Source: Cyanoderma ruficeps
Taxonomy: Eukaryota > Chordata > Aves > Passeriformes > Timaliidae
Direction of reading: 5' to 3'
NCBI GenBank assembly: GCA_008694505.1
Contig: VZDJ01000056.1
Location: 11,179,903 to 11,243,902, forward strand
DNA length: 64,000 bases
Shown here: positions 44,958 to 57,000 of the stretch, in pieces
Position numbering within the stretch: position 1 is the stretch's first letter
How the letters are laid out: each line of letters begins with the position of its first letter
Notes under the pieces: model-generated
Databases searched by the model: none
What the model was told of the DNA's origin: nothing
Seen by the model: only the letters and a program-made list of their open reading frames with translations
Position numbers and translations under genes: made by a program

Positions 44958-45083
44958 TGAATGGGCAGATTTCAGACCTGCTGGCTCCAAACCAAGGCTG
45001 CTCCCAGAACATCTTCATCCAGCACAGCCTGATCCAGGGAATGCAGCACAAACCTGCGGCTCCCTGCTGCTGCTGTGCCCCAG
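44958..45083 (+). CDS. Candidate internal exon, 126 bp (unrecognised)
   Basis: A strong acceptor (CTTCTCCTCCCATAG, 44942-44957) and a consensus donor (CCCCAG|GTGAGC, 45083/45084) enclose 126 bp. In the frame that enters and leaves at phase 1 it is open for 42 codons. Codon third positions are markedly C/G-rich compared with the AT-rich flanks, the usual signature of coding exons in vertebrates. The peptide contains NGQISDLLAPNQGCSQN and ends in a PCCCC run that could be a palmitoylation-type cysteine cluster. One other frame is open too, with poorer codon usage. I recognise no family and find no partner exon that fits the phase, so it may be an isolated exon of a large gene, a lncRNA exon or chance. 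Confidence 0.25.
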
Positions 45084-45285
45084 GTGAGCTGGCTGCCAGC
45101 CACCCCAGCAGCTCCTGGCTCCCACACTCACTCTGCTCACAAATGCAGCTGCAGCTCCTCAGGAAGTCACAGCTGGCAGCACCAAGCCCTAAGAACTCTT
45201 AATCATAACTACCATCTCCCACCAGGAGGTTTTTTGAGGCTGAACTTGGACAAATCTTGTCCTGAGCAGTAAATAAAGAATGAAG
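45084..45285. other. Single-copy-looking sequence
   Basis: This would be intron if the preceding exon candidate is real. No element was recognised. Confidence 0.25.
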
Positions 45286-46100
45286 TGTCATCCTGGAAAA
45301 AGAATTGCTAACATTAACAGCTTCAAGCTGACAGGAATTAATTAGCCAACAGCAAAAAAACCCCAACTATTTCAGAGATGGATACATGGGGGTAAATTGA
45401 TTCCAAGGATAACTCCCCTGCCTTCCACTGAAATCCATTAGGAGTGGATTTAGCCCAGCGTGGGTGCACAACGTATCACTACAAACTCATCCCTGAACCA
45501 CATGGACAGATGTGAAGATTACCACAAGGGGTCTGAGATTTAGAATTCATAAATTAATTTCTTGTTCCTCTGTAGAGGGGCATAGCAGGATTATGTGGAG
45601 AAAATTACACATTCTTGTATTGAATTTTAGTTAGGAGCAGCTTCGAGATAAAATTAACCAGAGTGGTGAATGGATTATAATAAAACAACACTGATACTAA
45701 AATAAAAAGGGAATTACTCTCTTACTTTCACACCTATCAAATTTAGAGGAGGAAAAAACCTACAGTAGCACTGTGTGTATTATCAGGACAGTCAATGAGA
45801 CATGAAACAAGGACGAACTCCATTTGCCTGGGCAAAAAGCCCAGTTTGGAAGTAATTGCTGTAGTGGTGTAGCAGCTGCAGATACAGCCAGATCAAATCC
45901 AAAGATCAAACGCTTATTTCATTTTGATAAAAGTCATTAAACCACAAATCAACTTACTCTGGAGTACAGTCAGGAAATAACTCTGTATATACCATCTGCA
46001 CATAACTCTCCCCTAATAAATTAAAGCAGTGGCAGCAGATTTCTTTTGTGAAATCCTCAAAGTTATATTTCATTAAGTATCAGCATTTCTCATTCGGGTT
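45286..46100. promoter_or_regulatory. Candidate conserved non-coding block
   Basis: Long AT-rich repeat-free DNA with 'caggaattaattagccaaca', 'ggattataataaaacaacac' and 'gataaaagtcattaaaccac'. Regulatory function is inferred from composition. Confidence 0.23.
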
Positions 46101-47332
46101 TTATTTAGCAGATAAGCCCCTGCCCCGTGTTGGAGAGCAGGGCAGAGGATTTCTGGGCTGGGTGGGTGTGCTGGGGCTGCCTGCCCTGGCAGCTCAGGGC
46201 CAGGCTCAGAGCTCTCCTCTGCCTCTGGGCTCCAGGTGACACGGGAAGGCACAGCTCTGAAATATTCTTTTGAAAACTAATAATAAAAGAGCACAGTTGT
46301 TGGATTTTTTTTCCTAATAAAACCCCATCAATTTGAATTCCTTGATATGAATGGATTCCCTGTCCGTGCTAAGCCTGGAGATGTTCTTACTCCAAGCCAA
46401 ACTTTTCAAATATGAAGCAGGAAGGAAGGGAGTCAGTCCCTCATCAGGAGACTGAGGCAAAGTCAGGCTACCACAGGTGATGGTATGAATAATGACATTT
46501 ATGCTGCAGGAATTTAATTAGACTGAGAAAGAATTTGTTGTAAAGATGTCACAATAACTCAAGACAAAATGAAAATCAGTCCAAAGACATTCAGGCCCTA
46601 ATTAGTTTGGGAATAGCAGATTAAAGATAAACTTAGAAAAATTGGTGGAGTGACTGGCTATTAGGGGCCATGAGAATGGAGGATGTCACCTTAGATTTTT
46701 CACTTTTTGATGCTTTTTGGGAAGACCAAGTGCAGAAAAGAAAATCTAAAATCCAGGACCTGATTTCTTTTCTCTCCTCAAGAGATCAAACGTTTCTGCT
46801 TTTAATAAACCCAACGACAGCCACAAGCCTTGGTTGTTGACACTGATTTTTTTTCCCTGAAATAATGAGCTGCGTGACACCTTGGTTATATATGGAAAAC
46901 AGCAACTCTGTGTACAGACAACATTCAATTTCTGTGTACTGCTGTTTGAAAAGCAAGAGAAAAAAGGTCTTTCTGATCATCCACAATAAGTTATTTTCTC
47001 GGTGCTGGCTTGTTCTGTGCAAGACAAATGAAAGGAATAACAAAGCTGGATGTTCACAAAAGAACCAGGAAGATTTTTCGAGCTGGGTGATTGATCTGGA
47101 TGTGTTCATATTTAGACAGGAAGAAAAGAACTTTATGCAAAACATTTTGCGGTCGCCACTAAATTGATTTTAAAGCTTTGTGTGATTCTGGTGGAGCTTT
47201 TCCAGCCGAGCCCTCATGTCCTACCTGGCTTTGGGGTGCTGATGTCCTTCACGTCAGGGGTATCTGGCTGCTTCCACCTCCTCCAGTGCCAACAGCAAAT
47301 TCCTGCTGACTTCCAGCTCCCATCATGGCCCT
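46101..47332. other. Single-copy region, AT-rich
   Basis: No recognised gene. 46440-47160 is AT-rich and could include CNE-like stretches. Confidence 0.28.
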
Positions 47333-47460
47333 GGAATCATGGAATGCTTTGGGTTGGAAGAGTCCTCAAAGGTCATGTCTTGCCAACCCCCTGCCACCTC
47401 CCACTATCCCAGGCTGCTCCAAGCCCCATCCAACCTGGCCTTGAGAATTTCCAACATACT
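47333..47460 (-). mobile_element. CR1 LINE 3' fragment (minus)
   Basis: 'ggaatcatggaatgctttgg' (octamer tail plus core), then 'ccactatcccaggctgctcc' and 'aagccccatccaacctggcc'. It is short and has lost the 'atgggcagggacacc' box. Confidence 0.92.
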
Positions 47461-48629
47461 GACCAAGCAAAAATAAAAGTCACAGGGCTTGGGTCATTCA
47501 AAACCCCTCATCTTTTGTTCCTATTAAGGGAAGAGAGCTGAAGGAGGAAGCAGGTTCACCCGAGTGAAATACTGGGAAGAGTCCATCCTGACCAGGGGAT
47601 TGACTCTCTGTCCAATATCTCCATGGGTCTCTGAATTCTCCCTAATTCCTGTGAATTCTCTCCCTGACTTAGGCAGAAATGCAAGTCAGGGAAGTGACCC
47701 ATCCTTCACCCTCCAGAGGAATTCAATTGAAACAAAGGAAAGGAAAACAAGACACAGAAAAGACAGTAGTGTCCTGTCTGCCTGGCTTGGAGGAGGGATG
47801 TCACCCCTGCGTCCCACAGGTTGTTAAATCTATCACACAATGCATCTTCTTCCATTTATCCCAAGTGGAACAGACCCAGCCAATCAGGGAAACTCCAAAT
47901 TAGGAAGAAAATACATTTAGTAGGAAAAAAAGTAGCATTACAGAGCTTGTAAACATGGTAACAGCATTAACAGAGGCAGTTTTGTGTTGTCATTCAACTG
48001 CATCCCTGCTTGAAATAATTCCTTCAAACACTACCTAAAACACGAATAGAGTGAACAAAGGAAAACAGCTCTCCAAAATCTGCATCCCAAGTGCTTAATT
48101 TCCTGGGTTTCTTTTTACTGTAAATTTCATGCAACGCCATCAATCCTCATTTCTCCCCTAAAGAAATTCCCGTGGCTGTGCCGGAGCCCTTCCTGCACAC
48201 GGTGTCCCTGAGAACACCCTCAGCGCCTCACCACCACAAACCCACTGTGCTTTAAAATAAAATCCTGCGCTCTGGAGCTGCCCAGCCTCAAAAACTCCTC
48301 TCTTTGACCTTCCTCAAGGGCAGGGCTTGTTTCCCCCATCTGCAGGGCAGTGTAAAACGCTGCTCTCAGCCTTGCAGTGCATATGGTGCTCCCAGCACCG
48401 TGCCCAGTGCCATCCCTGTGCCACGGCCCTGCCTGGCCTCGGGCTGTCTGTGCAGGTGCAGCACAGGCTGCTGCTCTGCTGCTGATTCCTGCTCGTTAGT
48501 CACTCTCCCCGCTCCTCTCCTCGGCTCCAGTCATGCTGTTCTCTTCTTTGCTGGATTGCTAAACACAAGTAGGAAACGCATCCTTCAAAACACTCAGTCT
48601 GTCAGGCTTTTCTTTCGACCTTCTGCAGG
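47461..48629. other. Single-copy-looking region
   Basis: No gene was called. A pyrimidine tract ending CTGCAG before 48346 with a GT at 48456 frames a 110-bp open segment, but its composition is Cys/Pro-rich and unconvincing. Confidence 0.28.
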
Positions 48630-48682
48630 GTCAGAGAATAGTTTGGGATGGAAGGGACTTTTGAAGTCATCTAACCAACACC
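48630..48682 (-). mobile_element. Short CR1 3' tail (minus), probable
   Basis: 'tcagagaatagtttgggatg' then 'gaagggacttttgaagtcat' and 'ctaaccaac' match the reverse complement of a diverged CR1 end. Confidence 0.65.
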
Positions 48683-49237
48683 CAAAACAAGTAAAACCAG
48701 GTTTTTTCACCCTTATCTAAACATTTTTTTCATTATGGAAGAGACATAAATTACATTACATGGATTAGCAGCCTGAAAGTCTGCTTGAATTTTTCACAGC
48801 CGGGGAGAAGAGGGATTTTTGTCTCACCAGCACATGAGACTGATGACACTTCCTTTAATCTCACAAGAGAGATTTCGGAGTGAGGAGTGGGAGGGTAACC
48901 TGTGGGAGGTTACACCCACCTCCCCCAGGTCAGGGCTCCTCAGCAGCCTCCTGACACTGCCCCAGCAGCAGCACGAGGGGATGGGACTTGCGGGAAGCTC
49001 AGCAGGATGGAGAAAACCACAATTCCTGCACGGGGAGTAGGCAGGGAAGAGGGCAACCACGGCAGATGGCAGAGCTGAAGCAGCACCCAGTGGCTCGTGC
49101 TGCATGACAAGCTGTCAGCGTCTCTGGGAACAACAACCCTATAATTACACACATCCCTCACTCCACGCCTCCCTGCATGGAGAATCCCTCTGCACACCCC
49201 CCGGAGGATCAGAGGCACAAAACGAAGGGTGTCACGC
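48683..49237. other. Single-copy-looking sequence
   Basis: No recognised element. Confidence 0.3.
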
Positions 49238-49589
49238 TGATGCTTTGATGGGCTTACCTAAAAGCAGAGGCTAGACAGAATTAAGGGAATAAAAAGCTGT
49301 TCTATTTTTCTGAAGGACATTCAGGCACATTTAGGGCAGACAAAGCCCCCCAGGGGCTGCACACAAAAACAGTCACAGGTTTTCACACTTTGATCAGTTT
49401 GGTCCATCTGCATATTGGGGGTTCATCTTCCAATTACAGCTTCAGGTAATGAATCATTTACCCCAAGTTTGTTGCCCCCAACTCCCTTTAGTTTCCATCT
49501 CTCAGGCCTGAGGCAGTGAGGTGTCCTTGACTGCCAGGCCTGGAGAGGAATTGTTGTGTCTGCCCAAACTGGGGAAGCAGCAGCTCACA
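49238..49589 (-). mobile_element. Solo LTR related to family 1 (minus, diverged)
   Basis: Read on the minus strand it has the same plan as family 1: a TGTGAGCTGCTG start, 'ctgaagctgtaattggaaga', 'caatatgcagatggaccaaa', a 'cagctttttattccctt' region and a 'caaagcatca' end like 'aaggcatca'. The body is clearly more diverged, suggesting an older or sister family. Borders are approximate. Confidence 0.6.
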
Positions 49590-49869
49590 CTGTGTGTGGA
49601 GTTTAGAGTTCTGCACTAAAGAATTGCAGGGTTACAAATAGATGGAAAATATAAAAGCTGAAATCCTAAGGCATCAACCAGCAAGGTGCACTGGGCAAGC
49701 CTCTGACAGGGGAGAGGAGGTTGTGCTGGGCCAGACCAGCCCTGGCGCCATCCCTGCCTGGAGCAAACTCGGGGCTCTCCCCGGCCCTGACACCTCCCTC
49801 CCCACATCACATCACTCAGCCAACACCGGGAGCATCTCTGAGAGCCCAGCACACACCAATCTTCTATTT
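49590..49869. other. Single-copy-looking sequence
   Basis: No recognised element. Confidence 0.3.
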
Positions 49870-50340
49870 TAATGTCAAGGTCCGAGTCAGAGCAGAGAGT
49901 TTAGAGTTTACCCTCTTTAAGATCTATAAAATTAATGACTGGTCACTTGACAAAATAAATAGACCCTATAATAAGTTTTCTAAAAATGCAATTGGTCTAC
50001 TTTGTTGAGTACACAGTAGCAAGTTCATCTCTGCCTTACACCTCCCCTAATGCTCTCCTCAGTGAGTGTAAGGCTGACAGAATTTAACCTCTAATATAAA
50101 AGTGGCATGCACTTATTTCCCTGGGGAACTGACCCAATCCAGAGCATTGCCTATTTATAGCACTTTCAAAAATAAATCATGAGGCAAGAGGGTAGAAAGG
50201 CTGTTAGGAAAGGCTATATTTGTTGATAAAACTATGAAAAAAGTAATATAGCTGTGTGTTCCCATCCAAAGTTACTTTCAGGGGGTGTTGTAAATTTTAA
50301 ATTGTTACTAAAACTGTGTAATTCAGAAATAAAGTAGGAC
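49870..50340. promoter_or_regulatory. Candidate conserved non-coding block
   Basis: 'ataaaattaatgactggtca', 'aaaatgcaattggtctactt' and 'gcctatttatagcactttc' lie in repeat-free DNA, in the style of developmental CNEs. Confidence 0.25.
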
Positions 50341-50553
50341 CCAGAATTGTTTTGGTGAGTAGTGACCTGAAAAATCATGCAGTTCCATCCCTGCCAGGGG
50401 TAGGGACCTTCCACTATCCCGAGTTGCTTCAAGCCTCAATTTCCAGCCTGACCTTGGACACTTCCAGGGATCCAGGGGCAGCCACAGCTGCTCTGCACAG
50501 CCCATTCCAATGCCTGACCACCCCTGTGGGGATCTCCAAATCTAACCTATTTC
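50341..50553 (-). mobile_element. CR1 LINE 3' end (minus), first of a pair
   Basis: 'cccagaattgttttggtgag', 'gggaccttccactatcccga', 'ccaggggcagccacagctgc' and 'cattccaatgcctgaccacc' follow in order. It ends 5 bp before the next CR1 copy begins. Confidence 0.9.
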
Positions 50554-50557
50554 CAAA

Positions 50558-50860
50558 GTCATGGAATGGTTTGGGTTGGAAATGACCTTCAAGATCCATC
50601 CAGTGCCACTCCTGCCATGGCAGGGACACCTCCCACTGTCCCAGGCTGCTCCAAGCCCCAATGTCCAACCTGGCCTTGGGCACTGCCAGGGATCCAGGGG
50701 CAGCCACAGCTGCTCTGGGCACCCTGTGCCAGGGCCTGCCCACCCTCACAAGGGAAGAATTCCTTCCCAATATCCATTCCCGTTTGTCCTGCCACTCCAT
50801 GCCCTTGTGAAATGCTGCACAGCAGACAAACCTCCCTGCTGGGCCCTCACCAGTCCAGCC
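50558..50860 (-). mobile_element. CR1 LINE 3' end (minus), second of a pair
   Basis: 'gtcatggaatggtttgggtt' tail and core, then 'catggcagggacacctccca', 'caacctggccttgggcactg', 'caccctgtgccagggcctgc' and a diverged 'ttgtcctgccactccatgcc'. Head-to-tail with the preceding copy, in the same orientation. Confidence 0.93.
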
Positions 50861-52383
50861 CTGAACAATTTCCTCCCTCTTTGGGCTGCAGGGCTGGAGG
50901 CCATGGCTCAGGCCCTGCTCTGAGGCCTCAAGGCAATCCTGCAGCAGGATGGGGACGGCGGGGTGCCTCCAAGACAGCCGAGGTGACAGCAGGGATGTTT
51001 CACAGCTCAGAGCTGTGGGGATGGGGACACACTCTGCATGGGTGACAGCAGCCCTGGAGAAGTCCCTGTTGGAGGGAAGGAGCTGGGCTCGCTCCAAACC
51101 AGCACGGACAGGCCGACAGCAAACAACGGAGTGAAGTTATTTGGCAACACAGATGGGCCCTGAGTCATTTCTTGGGTCTGTCTCCAAACACAGTGTGACA
51201 GCCAGAGCTACAGTCAGGTTTTGGAGGAGCTTGGCAAGGAGCAGACAGTGATAAATGTGCCAAATATCCTCTGACCTTCCAACTGTCCCGTTTTCCCATG
51301 GCTTTGTCCTGCCTATGGCTGCAGTTGCCATCAGCCGAGCACACTGCACAGCATTGCAGCCCCACACACCACTTCAGTTACTGCTCTGGAGAGGTTTTAT
51401 TCCAAAAAATCCAGGATACTTGAGGAAAGCTCACTTTGAGCTGACTCACTGAATAATCGACTGAATAATCGTTCAGAATCACATCCCCATTTGGCCTGGA
51501 GCAGAGGAAAGATGAGAAATTCCCCATCTCTGATTCTGGTGAATACAGATTTCCATGCATTCATTCATCACGAGCCCAGAGCATCACCTGCCCATGGCAC
51601 TGCTCTGCCCCTGCCACGCTGCAGCTGGCAAGGGAAGCGGGAGAAGCTGATCACAGGGAATGTTTGCCCGTGGGGAACATCCCAGCGTCGGGAGCCGCTC
51701 ACGGGGTGACACGTGATGGGGGCAGCCGGGAGGGGAGAGACGTCCTTTCAAAAAGAACCACGATCCTTTCATTCTGCCCGTGTTTTTCTGGAGAGCTGTG
51801 AGCGTTTGTCCCCTTTGGTTCTCCCTGCTGACTTTTATCAAGGCAAGAGTGACACTGGAGCAGAGCAGCTTCCCTTGCCAGCAAAGCGGGACTCAAAGCC
51901 ACGGCGCCGACTTCCTGTGATGAAATATTGATCCAAAACTCTGTCACACAAGAAGAAGTTTGAAATCACCCTGTTTTTATGTACAAATCTGCTTTTTTCA
52001 GCTGCAGCCTAGCACTGCCAGATCACTTCTCTAAGTTACATGTGAAGAAAACTGATTTAAAAAAAAAAACAAGGGAAATATACTGTGTGAGGAATTTCAA
52101 AATGAATTGTTGTCTTCAGCTTGAAATTTTAAAATTCATTGTCATTTTCTGCAGTAGTGAAACAAAAGAAGTTTCTTTTTCTTCTTCTGTAAACGTTATA
52201 ACTTATCAATCCTTTCTTCTTTATCCTTTGGCAAAAAGGACATAAAATAAATTGGAAGAAGAATTTTCTTGCAGCAGAGTTACCCAAAACCATGATCAAT
52301 GTTCTCCAAGCAGGAAAATCTGAAGGAATCAAAGGCTTCATGAAACATTCATGGGAACAATATGCTGACAAATAGTTTCTCAG
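50861..52383. other. Single-copy region
   Basis: A 12-bp tandem pair (ACTGAATAATCG twice) lies at 51447-51470. 51980-52330 is AT-rich. No gene is recognised. Confidence 0.3.
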
Positions 52384-52876
52384 TCAAAACCTTTCCCTGG
52401 CTCTACTTAGCCTGGCCTGTGTGAGTTCAAGAACTCGTTTCTGGAGCACCAGAAGGCTAGAGGGGTTTAGCTCATCTAGTTGGGTTTTTTTCCAAACAAA
52501 CTCCACAAATCCCTTGAGGTCACTTGATGGAGCTAAATAAACTCTCTGCTTCTCTTGGATGTGCTGACTCAACTCCCATCCCAGCCTTGGTCCATGGAAG
52601 TTCCTCAGCTGGAGGACAACGGGCAGGAGCTGCCCCAGGTATCCACGAGAAATCCCTCCATGACCAGAAATGCCATTTGGAGCCAGCCCAGTACCCCCAG
52701 CCAGAGCTCCAGCCCCATCCCCCTCTGCTGCACAGACCTTCCAAACATGGGTTTTGATCCACATCTACTGGTTTGATGAATTGTGAAATGATTGTGTGCT
52801 GATCATTAGAAAAACTTGCTGTAACAAGGTAAAAATTGGGATGAAAGAAATCAGGTGGCATCCCAGAAGCCATCAC
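52384..52876 (-). other. Overlapping minus-strand open frames, possibly a gene relic
   Basis: Two frames (52520-52876 and 52384-52764) overlap by about 245 bp. The upstream part of one and the downstream part of the other have natural-looking composition (for example KGFVEFVWKK in the latter), as would a frame-shifted relic. The plus strand also carries an LTR-like AATAAACTCTCTGC. No family is recognised and both readings are weak. Confidence 0.15.
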
Positions 52877-53767
52877 TAATTATTTGGTACCTAATGAATG
52901 ACACAATTCGCTTGTTGACCTTGTCAATCTATGCAGAGTTCCAACTAATTAATAAAAACCTGAAACTGCCAAGGGTCTGAGATGTTTTTGGTCGACTTTG
53001 ACCCAGAGTGGCACCTACACTGACCCTGGCACGTTGTTAGAGCCCAGTGACACAGGGCCAGAGGCACCACAACACAAAATGCTGCTCTGATGAACTTGGC
53101 AAGATTCTGGGAATAAAATATCACGGCCTGAAGCTGTGCCACCTTGCTGGGATAACATCCAATGTCTCCTGTCAATCTCCATAACCAGAGTAAGTAAGTG
53201 AGGAGCACCTGGCTGGCCCAGGCAGGGCTCTGCTGTCACCTGGGCAGGGCCACCCCAAGTCCTGGCCAGGAAGGGACAAGTGGCCTTTGCAGGAGTGGCA
53301 AAACCCAAGGGACAGCTAAAATAGGACAGCTAAAATCAGTGCTGGTGATTCAAGAGCCCTTTGGGGCTCTTCAGAAATAAATGAGAACCTGTGAAAGCTT
53401 CCAAGGTGTTTCAAGTGAACAGAATTGGGTGTGCAACAACACCCTTGAGCCTGGAATCAAGTGGAGACAAAGGGTGGCCAGAGGGGAAGACAACTTCCAC
53501 AGAGAATGTACTCACTCCTTCCCTTGAGCTCTCTCTTTCTCAATTCCACCTTTTATTGACAGATGCAAAGTAAGACTAATGAACTATTGATAACCCTGGC
53601 ACAAAGGATTATTAGACAAAGCAATTTCATTTGGGGGGCATTGATTTATATGTCACAACCAGAGTACAAATGAAAATGGTCGTTAGGAAGGATGAAGTTG
53701 AATGCTAAACAGGTGGGCATCCTGTTTCTTCCTAAAGCCTGCCTTAAATACACTTAGACACGCTTAC
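52877..53767. other. Single-copy region, possible old repeat at 52945-53190
   Basis: 52945-53190 reads like an old interspersed element of unknown family. 53520-53700 ('ttttattgacagatgcaaag', 'aaaggattattagacaaagc') is CNE-like. Confidence 0.27.
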
Positions 53768-54040
53768 CTGTACCTCTGGATAGCCTATATAATTAAAGAT
53801 ATGGTCGCAGATTTTCTGGTAATTAATGGTATTTGGAGAGAAACTTGAAGCGACCCAAATATTCAAACAGGGCTGATGTTTTGAAGGGCCTGAACATTGA
53901 CAGAACATCAGACTGAACAGCTGAGTTTGAACCAGGGACTCCCAAAGACACACGAAAGAGATGTCCAGGCACAGAGGGAATCCACAGGGTGAAAAGAAGG
54001 GGTTTGTCCTAAAACAGCTCAAGCAAAGTCTGAAATGTGC
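53768..54040 (-). CDS. Candidate exon, 273 bp, phase 0-0 (unrecognised)
   Basis: On the minus strand a strong acceptor (GCCTCTCCATCTCAG, AG at 54042-54041) and a consensus donor (GTACAG|GTAAGC at 53768/53767) enclose exactly 91 codons with no stop, in phase 0 at both ends. An internal alternative acceptor (TCAATGTTCAG) would shorten it to 53768-53889. The encoded peptide is rich in Cys, Phe and Ser, which is what translated pyrimidine-rich non-coding DNA also gives, so the open length is weak evidence. No family is recognised and no neighbouring exon was found. Confidence 0.17.
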
Positions 54041-57000
54041 CTGAGATGGAGAGGCTGGAGCAGAAGGATGGGTTTTACCAGAGCACACTCCCCATCAGCC
54101 CACAGCCTCTCGGAGAGCTGGAGCCCAGCCAGAGCCATGGAGCTGCTGATCAGCATCTGCCAGGAAATAACTCTGGTTCTGAGGAGCAGGCAGACACTGC
54201 TGCCAAATTTTAATTCTCATTGTCTGTGGCATTCACCTGGCATTTAATGTCATGCCAGTTGCTGCGTTGCTGTGAAACCACGAGTGAGACTTGTCCTCTT
54301 TTGGTGAAACCAAAAGGAAATTTCAAAGTCTAAGATGTAGACACCTGATTTTGTGGGCTATAAAGGGGCAGCCAGCCCCCATTTCTGTCTTTAAGATTTC
54401 TCTCCAGCTCTCCTGGTGTGTAACCAATCTCCTCTTAAAAGGCACTGCCATGGCCTCTCCCCCAGCACAAGGGATCCCTCCAGATTCCAAACACAGATTA
54501 AACAATAGAAAGGCAGTGCCCAGGTGACCCGACAGTGCTAAGGCAAAACCAATCCCCAGGATTTCCAGAAGGCTGCTCCACTTGTGGTTTCAGTGTGGAA
54601 AATGGTAAAATAAAACTGAACTTTAATGAACTTTCAGAGGAAAAAGGTTTCTTTGTTTTAATACAAGCCACAACAAGAGGATATTGCCCTACCTTAGGCT
54701 CTGACACTCAAAACCCATCTCCAATACTCCAGGGATTAAATTATTTTCTGAAAGCCAACTCATTCCCACCGTTATTGCTGCTATAAAGCAGTGAGGTTTT
54801 TGCTGCCCCATCTTCTATTTTTTCCAAGGCTAGAAACAGATTGAACTGGCACTTCAGGATGCTGAGCTGCAGTTTCACTTGAGCTCTGTGCTTCACAGAG
54901 ATTTATCAAAAATGACAAGATTCAACATCTAGGAGATGTCTTGTAGTGCCCAGGAGCTCCGAGAAGATGCGGCAGTTACAACAGTAACCAGAGAGAAATA
55001 AGAAAAGTGGTAGAAAAAGAAACTCGTGGTGCTTGAGAAGCAAAGCTCCGGCAGGAGTGAGCACTTGTGCTGGTCAGCACTGGCCATTAGTGAGCAAAGA
55101 ATCACTGCCTGCCTCCTCCAAATGAAAAACCAGGGAAATCAGCCCTTCATTTCAGTTATAAACGTCCTGGCAGGTACCTGTCAGAGCCCACAGGCTGCAG
55201 AGGTTCTCCCCTGTTCCATTTGCAAGCGGAATTGGGTGGAAGTGACGAGTGTCTGTCTGTGATCACTTGTGAGCTGAGCCATCCCTGCAATAAAACAGAA
55301 CATTCCATAAGTGCATGTAAAGCAAGTTATATGTGAAAAAAGAGCTAAGGAAAAATGGGAATATCTGGGCAGTAAATGTGTATGAACTATAAAATCATCT
55401 CCTGGGCATGAGCAGCCTTTGCCTGGATAACTCAACAAACCTGAGAACCACCTTGCACCCAGACTCCATCATTCCCACTAGAATGGAATTCAGGTAGATG
55501 GAGGCACTGATGGAGAACTGATCCCACCATGCAGATGCTGCAGCATCCATTCAGTCTTCAGAGCAGGACCAGGAGATAAAACAGAGATAAAATACCTGGG
55601 GCTGTTTCCAAGCCCTGCAGTGAGTCAGGCAGGTCTTTGCAGAGAGGGATTAGAGCTGGAGACAAGGGCAGTGAGGGAAACCTCAGGAAGAAATGAGCAC
55701 ACCCAGGGTTCCTCTCACAAATAATGATTCTAACAAACACCTGCAAGAGACATCCCGGCCAAACAATAAGTTTGCATTACAAAAAGGGATCTGATAAAGA
55801 AACCTCCACAGTGAAAGAGTCAGGGAGGAGGTTGTAGGTCTCCTAATTCCCTTACAGAGCTCAAAGGCAAATTCCTCCATGAGGAACCAACACACCAACC
55901 ATGCTCCCCTCCCCTCCATGAGCCAGGACCTTCTCCTGTAGAGATGTGGAAAGAGCCTGAAGGACTTAAGTTAATCCAGACAGGAGCAAAATGGAAATCA
56001 CTCCCACAAGACCACTGGGAAAACTTAATCCAATCTTCTCTTGTGAAGCAGATATTATTCCCCTTTTCCTTGCCTTCAGTGGCGATAAAGTGCAGACAAA
56101 GGAGATAAGGGACTCGCACACCTCACATTTCACCACTCACAGTAAATACACTCCTCGCTTTCGCTTATCTTCCAGCCTGGTATGGATTTCCTTTTAGCAA
56201 CCTCCTGAATTACAATCAAATTATACTTTCAGGGCCGTTGAATTGCATGGCTTGCAATACCTTAATGGGTTCTGTTCTGGCTGCTCAGGAAGGACTTGGA
56301 ATCCCTGTCTTCTTCTGTATTTCAGGGAGCCTTAAGGACGTGTTTCAGTGCCAGGCAGAACAGCCCAGGCCTTCACTCACCAGAGCAGGTGCCACGCAAA
56401 CAGTGCATGGGCAAGTGAGCCTGGAGGAAAAACGTCAATGGTGAAGGTTTCTTCTTTTGCCTTCCAGTGGCAGCCAGGGTTTGGGTGGCACAATATTTCC
56501 AAAACTCCCTCAGACACGAGTCCAGTGTGATTTAATGGCATGGTCGGTACACCTGGTGCTGGCTGCTCTGCAAGATATTTGAAAATAAATGGAAGTTTTA
56601 ATGCCCAGAAATGGAGCAGAGCACCACATTCCTCGTGACAGCTTATCTCTTAGACAGGCTTTTATCCTGCAATAAAGAAGTTGTTGTTTTGTTAGTTATG
56701 GGCTCTGCAGCAAACAAAACTCAGTGTGGTCGGGAGCTTTGCTGGGCTCAAAATCAATTTTTGAATTATGCAAACATTTAGGTAATTGAAATAGAGAGGG
56801 ACAATAAACAGTCTGGAAGTCTAGAGAGATCTCTTGTTCTGGAGAGGATCTGGAAGGATGTCAGGGATGCAAAATGCAAAATTCCAAAATGCTGCACCAA
56901 ACCACCCCCAGGGAATCCCCGTGGATCACCCAGTCCATAAATCCACAGAGGAGAAGTGGGGACACTCTGGGGGAAGAACATCTGTGCCTTCAAGGAGGAA

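Noticed and set aside
48346..48455. 110-bp segment bounded by a CTGCAG acceptor and a GT donor
   Set aside because: The donor is weak (GTGCAG), the peptide is Cys/Pro-rich and the phase does not match other candidates.
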